Source: Favolaschia claudopus
Taxonomy: Eukaryota; Basidiomycota; Agaricomycetes; Agaricales; Mycenaceae
Direction of reading: 5' to 3'
NCBI GenBank assembly: GCA_037176885.1
Contig: JAWWNJ010000008.1
Location: 2,480,001 to 2,544,000, forward strand
DNA: 64,000 bases
The position numbers and the translations under genes were made by a program. Every line of letters starts with the position of its first letter. The first letter of the stretch is position 1. Positions 31,759 through 42,505 of the stretch are shown piece after piece. A model generated the notes under the pieces. The model was not told where the DNA came from, ran no database searches, and saw nothing but the letters and a program-made list of their open reading frames with translations.

Positions 31759-34700
31759 TAATCTGGAGCAAGAGTGTATCAGATGCTGGAAGACTCCACA
31801 CGCAAAGCAGCTGACAAACGGTGAGCTCGCACCATCATTGACTTGTGGGAAACGAGAATGCGCCATCTCAATACGCGGGGGGATCACGATGGAAATAGAA
31901 GATCTCTTTCTTAGCCATCTACTCATAGCCTGCCGACTCGAGAGAGCCCGTGGTTTTTAAACGAGTCGAGAATTTTCGTGGCTGAGATAGAGATATAATC
32001 AATCGATGTATTCAGAGTAATTCACAAAGCTGCGCGCATGCTTGTTCGACAAGTTTTCCGAGCAGGCTGGTTGCAGCGACATGCCGCACTGCCCGCACAG
32101 TGGCAGTGTGTCCTTCTTCGAGGTCCGATGAAGCAGATAAAAGGTATCAAGCGAGTCGAATGGTCGTGAAGTCAAAAGCTAGGAAGCGATGTAGCACACA
32201 AGAGGTGAATTACGCCGGAAAGGGAAAAGCGAAAACCTGAAAAAGGCCAAAGTCAGAAAATTCAAATTTAAAAAAGGTGACGGCGGAAAAGGATTCGCCC
32301 TTCTGCTGAGGCACTCGGACTCAGTGAATATGATTCCCACCGAGAAAGACCTGGGGAAGAGTCTCAGATCTCAAGTCTGTCCCGTGTTTTGCCCGTGTTC
32401 ATCTTGGTCTCATCGCCCAGTTGGTCGGAAGAGACAAGGAATGATTACGTAAATGTCCGCCAAACAGCATGCAAATAAACGTGATGTTAATTAACCCTAA
32501 CCCCAGACCGTCCAACACGTCGGGCCTCAGTTGTTGACTTAACTGTTGGTCCCCATTTATTTTAAATGGCGTTGGGTCCTCATCTGACCGTCTGGACTCA
32601 TTTTAACGGGCATAATATTTCTCTGCGCAGTAGAGATAGTAAATACCGCGAGACACGCGGCCCAGTTTTCAACCCTGTAAGTATTTGAACATCTCCGAGA
32701 TGCCCGAGCTTGGAGTTTTCTTTGGTTGAGTATTCTTTTCGGCCTACTACCTTGTTTCTATGCTCAAAATATTCTACCAGCTCTGAAGCTCCGTCATGCG
32801 GGGCTGCAAATACGTTCTCGTGACGGAAAGAATAGTTCCGTCGACGAGGGCCACTATCGACAAAATACAGTCATACTTATTTTAGGTGTTCCACCGGTAA
32901 TTTGATATCTCTTCCCGCTGTTCGGGTTCAAGTCAGAATTGAAATTGAGATGTGTATTAATGATAACAGCCACTACAAGTGGCCGCTGACCCCATGATTA
33001 CTTACCTTACCGGAGAAGCATGAGTATCGGGAATTATAGCGCAACTCATAGGCTGAAGTCTCCGCGAAAGGCGCATGAAACGAAAGTCAAAACTATTTGA
33101 TCTACCGCCCCGCACGGCGAGCCATCACCTGAGCTATCGTCAAAAGTTTGTACAGCGTTGCCACGTACAACACACCGCAGGTACGAGGACCATTGTGTTG
33201 TAGCGTCTGTTTACAAGAGACTAGTTGCCACGATGTCCAGGAAATAACTATAGTTGCAGCTTTGTGCCATGTGGAAGCTGGCTGACAGCAATTTTATGTA
33301 TTTTCTGACCGGGACGGCAGTCGTTTGGTAGATACCTTCGAGTGATTATTTGTCCCGACGTCTCTGCCAGCATTGTCCGTCGAACCAAATCGCCGTATGG
33401 CTAAATCATTCAACTAACAGCAATAAGCTTTGAGCTATAAGTGTAGGCCGAATTCGGATCATCTCACGCTTATCCAAAAGCTTAAAGGAAGTTCACATAT
33501 CCGGTACTAATTCGATCGCCGAAGAACTCCAGGTTGCTAATCATTGTATGTTCACGTCTGGTTTATTTTCCGTTACAAAGAGTAATGATCAACGACGCGA
33601 TAGTAGGAAACAATACAGGTCCGTTCAGCTTTCGAGCCACTGCACTAGTCTTCAAAAGCTGCGGCACCCTGGGTAAGAAGTTCAGCTAGGTATAGTAGCC
33701 GAAACAGCGATTGAACTCTACCGCTCTTCAACTTTATCAGATGGTGTGTGAGAACTTGCTAAAATTTGAGACTCCGACCCGCCCGTCGCGCATGATTTTC
33801 TCCATCGTTTTCCCGAAGCAGCGAACAATCGAGCGGCGATAGAAGTGGAAGCGAGCGGCTAACAGCAGAGCACGCTATGAAATCCCGACGACCATACGGA
33901 CAGAGAGGGAAGTACATCCACAGTACTCCATCCTAATATTTTGGCTATGAACAGAGGCTGTTGCCCGATGCCCAACCGAGCAGCGTAACAATGGAGCCTT
34001 TGTTTCATAGCAAAATATTGAGGACGGAGTAACTGGGTGCTTCTCCGTGTCAAGTAGGTACAGGGAAGAGGGGAGGGGAGGGCCATCTCGAGTGAGGAGT
34101 AGAGGTAGAGCCATTCGTTGAATGGTAGGAAGGAGGGGGGATTTGAGTCGAAGGAAGAGATTGCTTTTCTGTTACGCTGAATTGAAGGCTTTTATACCCT
34201 GCGGCTTGTGTTTACCACACAATTGAGCGACGTTCCTGGAAGAAAAACATATGATACAAACCTCCGGTCCTGAATTTCCGGGATAATGCACCGAGCGTTC
34301 CAAGTTGATTTGAGTGATTCATTGGGGATAGCTTGAACTTCGGCCGGAGCAAGGGAGCTAAACTTACTGACTTCTCGTTTAGGCTGTCGTCGGAACGTGG
34401 AGGATAAGAAAACGATGGATAAGGCTCTGTTAAATATTTTTCACCTCCACTGCGCAGAACAAGCGGGAAGGAACCCGGGGAATCGTGTATGTTCTAGAAA
34501 GAAGTGGATATCTTTTGATGGCTGCGGGTTTGTAGTCTTCACGAGCAGGAGAAATTCACGGTGGGGGAGTTGTTAGTGAGTTAGAGTGTGGCTTGTAGGA
34601 CCAACGCAGATCAGCGGTCCGGTGGCGCGGAACGAATGACATTGGCCGGAGAAACGTGTTCATGCTTCGGTTATTTTGATAGAAGCTCACGTCGGAGTCG

Positions 34701-34835
34701 AAAATCGAACACCGAGCTGACGTTGACTGCGGCTTCCTGCTGGCTCACACTTCCTTCTATACGATGATGAAATCCCAACGTTGAAAGGTGCATGCTGGTA
34801 AAGGCCTTGGCATGCGCGAATAAATTGGGAATTCG
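31759..34835. other. 3.1 kb without a recognisable gene
   Basis: Open frames here are short, scattered and without domains on both strands (for example near 31670-31960 + and 33859-34114 -). The first 250 bp must hold the FAD copy 2 promoter. A single telomere-like AACCCTAACCCC near 32491 is too short to mean anything. This may be relic repeat sequence, but I could not define terminal repeats. Confidence 0.45.
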
Positions 34836-35364
34836 TTACATTGTATCGATGTCAAGCTTCATCCGAACATATTTCACGGGTCCTTTGAAGAAACGATCTC
34901 CAAACGGCCTCATTCCGCGCCGTTCATACCATTGACGAGTGTCCTCCCGTGCATCGCACCACAGTATGCATGCCTGAAGTTCTGAACGCGCTATTGAGAT
35001 GGCGTGAAGAAGAAGCTTTTTACCGATTCCCTGGCCCTGAGGGAATCGTCAACGCGATACTTCGAGAGCGAAGTGATGAACAAAACTTGATATGCAGGGT
35101 CGCATGCGAATTTCCTGAACCGAACGGCTCTTTTGTGTACACCATGACCATTGTTGTCCCCGCGTTCATCAGCATTAGGTCCGTTATCGATGGGACATTG
35201 TTCAACGAACAATGAAATGACAGCAACTGGCTCGGGATTGGACTCGATGAAGGCACCATAGTGCCATCCGTCGGAGTCTTCGGGTAAAAGTACGTGGGAC
35301 ACAGGCTCGTTTGGCCACAGGACGGAATGGCGGAGAGGCACTGTTTGATCAGCATCGATCTGGG
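34836..35364 (-). CDS. GNAT-family N-acetyltransferase, 5' end unresolved
   Basis: Two exons can be read. The first (to 35364, after a TCCCAG acceptor) reads IDADQTVPLRHSVLWPNEP, then GWHYGAFIESNPEPVAVISL and VRFRKFACDPAYQ. A ~50-bp intron (GTTTTG...CTCAG) leads to GQGIGKKLLLHAISIARSEL, then ILWCDAREDTRQWYERRGM and KYVRMKLDIDTM. The QGQGIGKKLL segment is the acetyl-CoA binding motif of the GNAT fold, and YERRGMRPFG is the usual beta-alpha end. Members transfer acetyl from acetyl-CoA to an amine; the substrate is unknown. The start codon must lie in a further upstream exon (beyond 35364), which I could not fix: no in-frame ATG precedes IDADQ. Several frames overlap here, so the gene is easy to miss. 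Confidence 0.75.
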
Positions 35365-36457
35365 AGCAAAGCAACGCGGATACTGGCCAGTGAGCGGGAG
35401 TATTAGCCCGGAACTTTCAGGAGGAGGACAACATCGTTCTCACAGATCGCGGAATCCAAGTGAGCCATTCCGTGACAGCAGAATCTGAGCAGGCCCGTGC
35501 TCTGTTCCCGACGAGACGACTGTCTTCAGCAGAGGAATTTTGCCACGTGAAGTGTGACGTCACGGCGGGTGCATCCGACCCCCCAGACAAAGCGAGGAAG
35601 AAGGATCCTCAGCGAATGCCTGCTAGGAAACAAAAAAAATGCGGAGCGCGCAATAAAAGACGTCTTGTCCATCACTCTGCATTGTGTCGTGTCAAGGTCT
35701 GTGAGAAAGCTGTATTGCTTCCTTGGTGAACGAGAGTGAGCCGCTCGGCACCTGCAGTATCGACCCGGAGCATTGAAGGATTGGTCGCCAGGTTCCTGAA
35801 ACACCGGTGTACTCCTCGGCTTGCGAGACATGAGGCTTGAGCTGAAGACAAGTCGCTCAGCTTGAAAAATTTCCGAGAAAACACGACAATGGACTATAGA
35901 GAGCAAAAGGCACCGACCAGCTCCTTGAAACACATCAGATAAAGCAGAAAGCAGCCTTGTCAGAGATTCGACAGAGCTAAGCATTTTTGGACGGTAAACG
36001 ACTCACGTTGCACGAAAGCTGCCAGCAGATAGAATGTCGGCAAGCTGTCCCCAAAAGGAAGGCTCAAGAGCGAGCATGAGCGACCATCCGGTCCATAGAT
36101 GTCCCCTCTACTTTCTCTCTGTTACCGGAGAAGAAAGGTCGTCCTCAAGGGAAGAAAACACGGAGAATGCATTTCACACGTACCTCGGTGCCTGTAACGC
36201 TGCAGGAGTATTCCTCATTTCAGCAGCTCCTACTCCATGCTCCTCAGACGGCTTGTGTAAAGCTTTAAAATTTTCGACACTCCCCCCTCTTCTTGCTCTT
36301 TTGTAGAGTCGAGCCAACGGCCATCCGAATATAGACAGTCCTCTGAGTAGTCCGAGAATGTTGCGTCATAGCCGATGACGTCTACTCCGAGAACAAACTA
36401 TTTATCGAGAGCTGAGCAGTCGAGATTGTATCCCTCACGCACCTATCAGCGCACAGA
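35365..36457. other. intergenic between divergent genes
   Basis: About 1.1 kb with the missing first exon of the GNAT gene probably near its left end and the promoter of the CsbD/Hmp1-like gene at its right end. Open frames at 35460-35729 (+) and 35526-35984 (-) have no recognisable domain. Confidence 0.4.
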
Positions 36458-36974
36458 ATGTCAGCTAACGTTTCTGATACGAAGGAAAACAATACCACTG
36501 AAAGTCCGTCGGAGCCCAGGTACGCATCAGCGGTCAACGCAAGAGGCATCGAATTAAACGCGTTGTTGCTCGAAGTAAAGCTGCAGGGCAATACCATTCG
36601 GTGAAAGGTACAATAGTTGAGATGGTTCGTCTTTTGACATGGGCGTGGATCAGAGCTCATCACAGTTGCTTTCAGGTCGGACATATGACGGGAGCCAGTT
36701 CGTGGCAGAAGTCAGGCCGCGACGAACATCTGCAAGGAGAAGCAGAGATTCAGGCAGCGGAAGCCAAAGCATATGTGGAGGGCACTCTCGACCGCGCACA
36801 AGGCAAGTTCGATGCGGTCGTTGGCGCAGTGACGGGAGATACGGCGCGACAGCTTGATGGTGAGCAGGACGGCCGCTGCTGCGAATGAGTCAAGCTAATA
36901 GTTATCAACTTGTCACAGGCAACGTACAGCATGACCTAGGCAAAGCGGCCCAGGAAGCCAATAAGCCGATGTAG
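36458..36974 (+). CDS. CsbD-like / Hmp1-like mismatch and cruciform DNA recognition protein
   Basis: Four exons join to 107 residues: 36458-36503, 36587-36624, 36676-36859 and 36919-36974. The sequence reads [29 protein letters not shown], then [21 protein letters not shown] and [20 protein letters not shown]. This is the small charged CsbD-like fold, with two repeats containing VKG and DGN. Known relative: Hmp1 of Ustilago maydis, described as binding mismatched base pairs and cruciform DNA; bacterial CsbD is a stress protein. The start gives the usual Thr/Ser/Glu-rich N-terminus. The first donor (GTCCGT) is the weakest point: the better-looking GTACGC two dozen bases later is out of phase. 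About 240 bp downstream lies a strong palindrome. Confidence 0.82.
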
Positions 36975-37205
36975 ATGTGGTGTATGTATTATGTATCGCT
37001 TGCTTGTATTGTAACGTTTGATGCCATTCGACTTGAAAACAGGCTGCCGCGCGTCAGGCTTCAGCCTTCAAGTGCATTCATGGCATTCCTGCTGAATTTC
37101 GCAAAGCAATCTAGATTCTATTCGACCAAGTCCGAGTCTGGCGGGTCTATGGCAGTGGCGACTCGGAGTCCGATATTCCAGTACGTGTTATAACGTCAAG
37201 GCCTA

Positions 37206-37296
37206 TGGTGGTACGAGCTGTGCGACCGCCGTAGGCACGCCGCGAGCGGAGCGAGTGGCCCGTGCCGAAGGCAGGGAGCTAAAGCTCGTGGTGGTA
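37206..37296. mobile_element. MITE-like palindromic insertion with 8-bp direct repeat
   Basis: Perfect direct repeats TGGTGGTA (37206-37213 and 37289-37296) flank a 75-bp insert. The insert begins CGAGCT and ends AGCTCG (terminal inverted repeat). Inside is a second GC-rich stem, GCCGTAGGCACG against CGTGCCGAAGGC (37228-37272), around a GCGAGCGGAGCGAG loop region. An 8-bp target duplication is typical of hAT-type transposons, so a tiny non-autonomous hAT-like element is the favoured reading. It carries no gene. Confidence 0.55.
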
Positions 37297-37463
37297 AAGA
37301 AGAGAACGCGTCGCGTCACAGAGTTGCGTCACACAAAGTCACATGTCACATGTCAAAACAATGTTCAAATTTCGTCAACACCTACGCACAAGACGAAGTA
37401 GAATAGGGAAGAAAACAGAGAAAAGCAATTTTGAGCAACAGAGTCCAGAAATGCGATATTTTT

Positions 37464-40360
37464 TTAGGGCAATGCTAAGAAACGCAACAAGAGACGCTCG
37501 AAATTAGGTGTTCCAACACCCTGAAACGAATACTATAAGCCGGTAGGATGACCCTCAGCAAAAAAAATCCTACCGTTACAGGATCCCATCCATTAGCTCT
37601 AAATATACCAATCAGTGAGATAGAACACTCCATCAGACAGCAAAGAGACGCACGACGTGAAGCCCGGGGTTCCTACGAGTCAACTTGAACGAGGACGTTA
37701 AAAATTACTAATTCGAAACCACATACCGCATCCTTGATTCCCTCCAATAGTGATATCGTTGAATGCAGATTTGAATGCCTCAGAATAAATCTATGGTGAA
37801 TTTCAGTCGTCTAACAAGCAATGCGGTATGAAACGAACGGCGGGGTTGATGAAGCCAACAGGGCGTTTTCCCACCGCGATGCGCGCATCGTTTATCATCG
37901 TGAAGATTGAGGCTGTTGTTGGTGCTGAGGCTGAGGTGCCGAAGACTAAGCCGAATTGGCCGTCGATTCCTGCATACATTTGCCCCGAGTCTATGGAAGG
38001 CAGGAAAAACTTGAACAAGTCGTACCAATGACATAGTTCGCCCCATTTGCAGAAAGATCAGGGAATGCTCGCGCATTCCCGCTATTGTTGAATTCTCCGT
38101 GGGTGAAAGGAGGAGGATGATTCTTTAAAAAGCCTTTGACAGCCGCCGCTTGATACGATGGCATCCTGCAGCCTTGCATCAGCAACGCGAGAGAACAAGA
38201 AGAGAAAGCACCACACGGGAAGATATTCGAGAATCCACCGCCTGAGAAAATAACCTCCTCACAAGCGCTCTCTGGGTCGTTGACCGTATTCCCTTCCAGA
38301 ATTTGTGTGGCCCCTACGGAGGTGACGAACGGACATGTACTCTGCGGCGTGGATTTCAGTCAATCTGTTCTACAAGACATGAAAACAGTGCGTACCGGGA
38401 AGCTCGGATTGAACACCGTTCCGTTATCCACTGGCTGCACTGTTCGAGGTGAAGCTCAGTGTATTCCATCTCAGAGATTTGAAATGCCGACTGACGCGTA
38501 GAATTCAAACAAACTCCCCCATTGCCAGCGACGCCGTCATCTCCCGAACTATAGAACACCGACGTGCCCAGCATTCCCAGCTTTCCGTATTCCGTGCCTA
38601 TGATCATGAGTGGGTATAATAGCATATTCATCAGATCAAGCGTACATTGTCGCATGGCCGAAGCAGCCGAGATTGTGACTTCGTCTTGGGCGTAGGAGAC
38701 GGATACTAATTCACAATCAAGTCTGACGGCCCTGATGAATCTGCTTCAGCGCTTACCCGTGTGAGGAGGGGGAATGATTCCGCAGGATTCGGGCCCTGCA
38801 TTTGTTAAGCGACGGCTTGAAAACATGGAGACTTTTCGTTCACCTTTGAACCCGCCTTCCAAGGGATCGGGATAAATTCCGTCCTAATTGATTCTCAGTT
38901 AATACGTGGGGCGATAGCAATCAAGAGCGGACCTGCTCAGGATCATCCCCTCCCTCAAAGGTACAGAATGTCCCATCTACCGCGTCCAACCAATTATCGA
39001 AGCCGGCGCCTAAAAATGGCGGGTTATATAATGGAAAAGAGCTTGGGTTCAACCTACCCTCAACGATGTCCCCGGTTTGCAACAGCTGAACAGGTTGTGG
39101 ATTTGTCAAGGCCATCCCATACTTCACGATTTGGCATATGAGTGACTTGATTGATATTCGAACCATCGTGCTGGTGCGAGTAACTCACCTGCAAATCAAG
39201 ATCCGACTCTCCATTGAGATCGAAGTCTTCCTCAATGTGTTGCACGATTGCTAACAGGAAGAAAAATCGGATCCCCATGCATCGAACTTGAGATACCTCA
39301 GGTAAATATCACACGAACCTCCGTCAATCAGGACCGGGATCGGTCTCGTTCCGACTTGACTGGGTGAAAAATTGCTAGAGAGCCTTGTGAGTTAGATAAT
39401 AGGGATTAATTGTAGAAAATCAGAAAACTGACGCAAAGAACATGTCAAGATCCCCCTCCAAGAACGCCTGAGGTGTGAACTCGACTGTAGAATTAGCACA
39501 AAGTCAGATACTTTATTTCGTGCACCAGAATGAACCAGAATCCATACTAATCCCAAACGTATTCTTCTTCGTCTCCCTTGGTGTATAATGGAAATTATAC
39601 AAAGCGCGCAGACAATCCGGAGTGATAATCTCATCGCAGTTATCCAACGACATCTTTGTCTTCGAGCTGACTGTGACACCGTTGGTCTTGACATTCGTGC
39701 TCGGCTGAACATGCCTCTTCTTCAATCTTTTTGGAGTGTTAACGCGGTGGTCGAACTGTATAGTTGGTTTGATGAGATCGATATGCTCCCGGACGTGCAC
39801 AGGGAGGGAATAGTTATGGCATCCTAGCAAGTGGGGGTGTTCAATAGATCTCAAAATTCCACCATCGTGCTGCCAAGAATGCACGCACCAAACTGCTCTG
39901 CCCCAGACGAATGCTCATACACGTAATACTCCGTCTGCAAAAGGCTCTCCACCTCCCCCACCGTAGCATTCACCGCAATCCACCCACGGCTAGGCGAAAG
40001 CCTCAGGCGCTCACTCGACAATCCAGAATCCACCAGCCAGTTCTTCACAGCCGCGATCGTCTCGTGCGACGGCGCGAACATGTCGACGACCTCTTCCGGC
40101 TTCCAGTGCTGTCCATAGTTCGGAGATTCGGGGTGCGATACTGAAAGTAAGAGACTTTCAAGCTGATCAAGGTTGCGTTGTTGAAGGCCGATGCGAAGCG
40201 GGACGACGTGCTTGGAGTTGAGGCGACGGGTTTGGATGAAGCCGGAGACTGTGGGGTCCAAGGTGCGCTTTTCGTGGAGTACGCGGGGGTGGCGTTGGGG
40301 GTCGAGTGCTCCAGAGATGCCTGAGACGGCGAGAAGGGCGAGGAGGAGGAAGACAAGCAT
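37464..40360 (-). CDS. secreted sedolisin (S53) tripeptidyl-peptidase-type protease
   Basis: Acid serine-carboxyl protease. Signal peptide at residues ~1-18 (LVFLLLALLAVSGISGAL). A pro-domain follows (VVPLRIGLQQRNLDQLESLL, then NYGQHWKPEEVVDMFAPS). The catalytic domain has the Glu/Asp helix in GESDLDLQ-YGMALT, SVSYAQDEVT, SSGDDGVAGNGG, STCPFVTSVGATQ, EVIFSGGGFSNIFP and the nucleophile in FGTSASAPTTASIF. C-terminal exons give GFINPA, then a calcium-site-like DITIGGNQGCG, and finally NGWDPVTGVGTPNFERLLLR before the stop at 37464-37466. The last three exons are short and lie in no single long open frame; I found them by the conserved WDPVTGxGTPNF motif. About 15 short introns, roughly 590 residues. 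The start (40360) gives the signal peptide. Confidence 0.9.
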
Positions 40361-40665
40361 CCTGAGGAGACCAGGGATCAGCGGCTTATGCGGATACGGT
40401 ATAAGTATTGACGCAGCGCGTGCTCACCTGAGAGCATACTCTCACAGAATGTACGATTCGCCCGTAGAAGATGCCAGGAAAATGGATAAGAGGTGATAAT
40501 GGGCCCCAAATACGGGTATCGCATCCCGTACTCGGGGTCTCAACAAAACCGACCAGGGAGCGCTACTCACGCCTATGCGAATGAATGCAGGAGGACGACA
40601 CACGCGGATATTTTAAGACGCTGTCTTTGGGTCACAGGGTCGCACTGTCGATAAATTTGAATCAG

Positions 40666-41879
40666 TCAGACTCTACAGTTATCGAGGTTAAAAATCATCA
40701 GATCCTCAGCCCCAATCTCCACTAGCTTGTCCATGATCGTAGCAATGCATTTCTTCTCAACCATACTACTAACCGCCACCCACTTCTCATCCTCAAGCGG
40801 GCTGATAGTCGGCGCGCGGCGGCCAGGGGTGATAAGTGCTGCGGCGGAGAGTTGACTGCGTGGAATGTTATACTGGCAGCTAACGTATTTGCTGGCCGCG
40901 ATGACGCCCGCGATGCGGCTTGTAATGAGCTGTATCAAAGGCGCGAGATTGGCGTGTTTTGGGACGCTGGATCTGATGAGCACGGCTTCGGAGTCGAGCA
41001 CTGTCGCGATGGCGTGGAGGCCTGCGGCTCGCATCGTATCGCCAGACTCTGAGCAAGAGCGTCATGAAGAGAAGTGTGTGCGCATCTATAGAGACTCACC
41101 AACAAGGTCGACTGAAATAGTAACCCTGTCAGTACCAAGATAGCTAATTCAAGAACGTACTCAGGCTCACCAATTCCGTCCGCTAGACCCAAGGCACAAG
41201 CAGCTTCCACGCTACCACCCACATACTCTATACGGGTTCTCCTATCCCCAGATAACTCCAGACGCGTGTCTATCGCGTCGAAGTACTCCCCCGCAAGCAC
41301 TTCGAAGCTAGTGACGACGCGCTTCCCGGCCAAATCGTCCACGCTCTTTATCGACCCAGACTCCGGCACCTGGACTTGAAGAGCACATTTTCCGAACCCC
41401 AGCCGTAGAATTTCTGTGACATTATCCTGCATCTTGGCCTCCAAAACGACATCGTGTCCAGTTATTCCTAGATCGACGTTTCCCTTTCCCACAAAGGAGG
41501 GGATATCCGCCGCAGGGAGGAATACGCTCATTCGAGTATCAGCCTTATGGAACTCAACAAGTGAGGGTCATAGACTCACAGAGCGATGGGATGATTCACG
41601 ACAAGACAGACGTCCAACCGATTGTGTCGGCGAAATTGGATATCAGCGCCTAGCTCCAATTCTCGAGAAGGTGTCGCGCTCACAATTCGTCACTCACCCG
41701 CGAGAATTGATAGACATTTTTCATGCAGTCGGCCTGTTATCGTTGAGATAAAAGCATTCAGCCTATTTTGGCCAACCTTTTTTGGGAATCGCAAACAGCA
41801 GACGGCCATCAAGAGCCTCTAAGTCTGGAGACCTGTCAGCAAAAAGGGCTAGTCTGAAACTGCAGATATACGTACTCAT
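40666..41879 (-). CDS. HIS1: ATP phosphoribosyltransferase, histidine biosynthesis step 1
   Basis: Condenses ATP and PRPP, the first committed step of histidine synthesis. Joined exons read LLFAIPKKGRLHEKCLSILA, then GADIQFRRHNRLDVCLV, FLPAADIPSFVGKGNVDLGI, TGHDVVLEA, EYVGGSVEAACALGLADGIG, DLVGESGDTMRAAGLHAIA and a C-terminal regulatory domain ending LMIFNLDNCRV. Size is about 300 residues, as in yeast. The best start is an ATGA micro-exon (41876-41879) before a 51-bp intron; it yields MNLEALDGRLLFAIPKKG. No in-frame ATG exists in exon 2, so this tiny first exon is inferred. The promoter is shared with the unit B gene and holds two TGACTCA sites, fitting general amino-acid control. Confidence 0.92.
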
Positions 41880-42505
41880 AGTGGCAAGGGATGGAAGGTA
41901 AAAATCGCAGCTATCGATGGCGAACGCAAGCCAAACAACATGGTGGGTAATGGTGAAAACGTGGGTGAGTCACAATGACTCACGCTCAGTCGATGACCTT
42001 CGATCACGCTGCCGAAAAATTCGTTTTACCGTCGTGGTCTATGGAGTCGCATTCGGACGGTAGCAATCTCAAACATCCATGTCCTCAGCTACATCTCATT
42101 CGTAGTTTCTACCCGGAAAGTCGAATGCGAAGCAAAGGAAATCGCAAGGGACGACTTGGGGACGACGCTACAGGCTACAGCGACTTCAAATTTTCAGATT
42201 CAGTGTTTGGGAAAATCTCGAGATCCTCCTGAAGATGTAACTGGACGGGACCCCATCGTACGGCAACATTGTCTGGACTCCCACTGTTCCCGCCCAGATA
42301 CAAACCAATAAGAATAACCCAACCCCTCATCACCCTTAACCTTTCAATAATCCCACCGATCCAGCCCAGGCGCCAACGGCTTGGCGGCAAAGCGGTCTAT
42401 ACGGCGTCTTGTAGGCAGAACCTTAATCCCTGAGAGGCATGTAGGCGCTCATGAGGCCCACATAAAGCGCCTGCCAGCTCCTCCTCCTCCTCCCTCATCC
42501 TCATC
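41880..42505. promoter_or_regulatory. bidirectional promoter, HIS1 / unit B gene
   Basis: 626 bp between divergent starts, with no gene. It contains the inverted pair of Gcn4/Cpc1-type sites, and its right part is duplicated (inverted) in front of the unit A gene. Confidence 0.6.
41966..41982. promoter_or_regulatory. paired Gcn4/Cpc1-type sites
   Basis: TGAGTCA (41966-41972) and TGACTCA (41976-41982), the same 7-bp bZIP site on opposite strands separated by three bases, lie 87-103 bp before the HIS1 ATG. HIS genes are classical targets of Gcn4/CpcA factors. Unit A keeps one full site (15914-15920) in the matching place. Confidence 0.65.

Noticed and set aside
32491..32510. AACCCTAACCCC resembling the fungal telomere repeat
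   Set aside because: Only about one and a half units; no interstitial telomere array.
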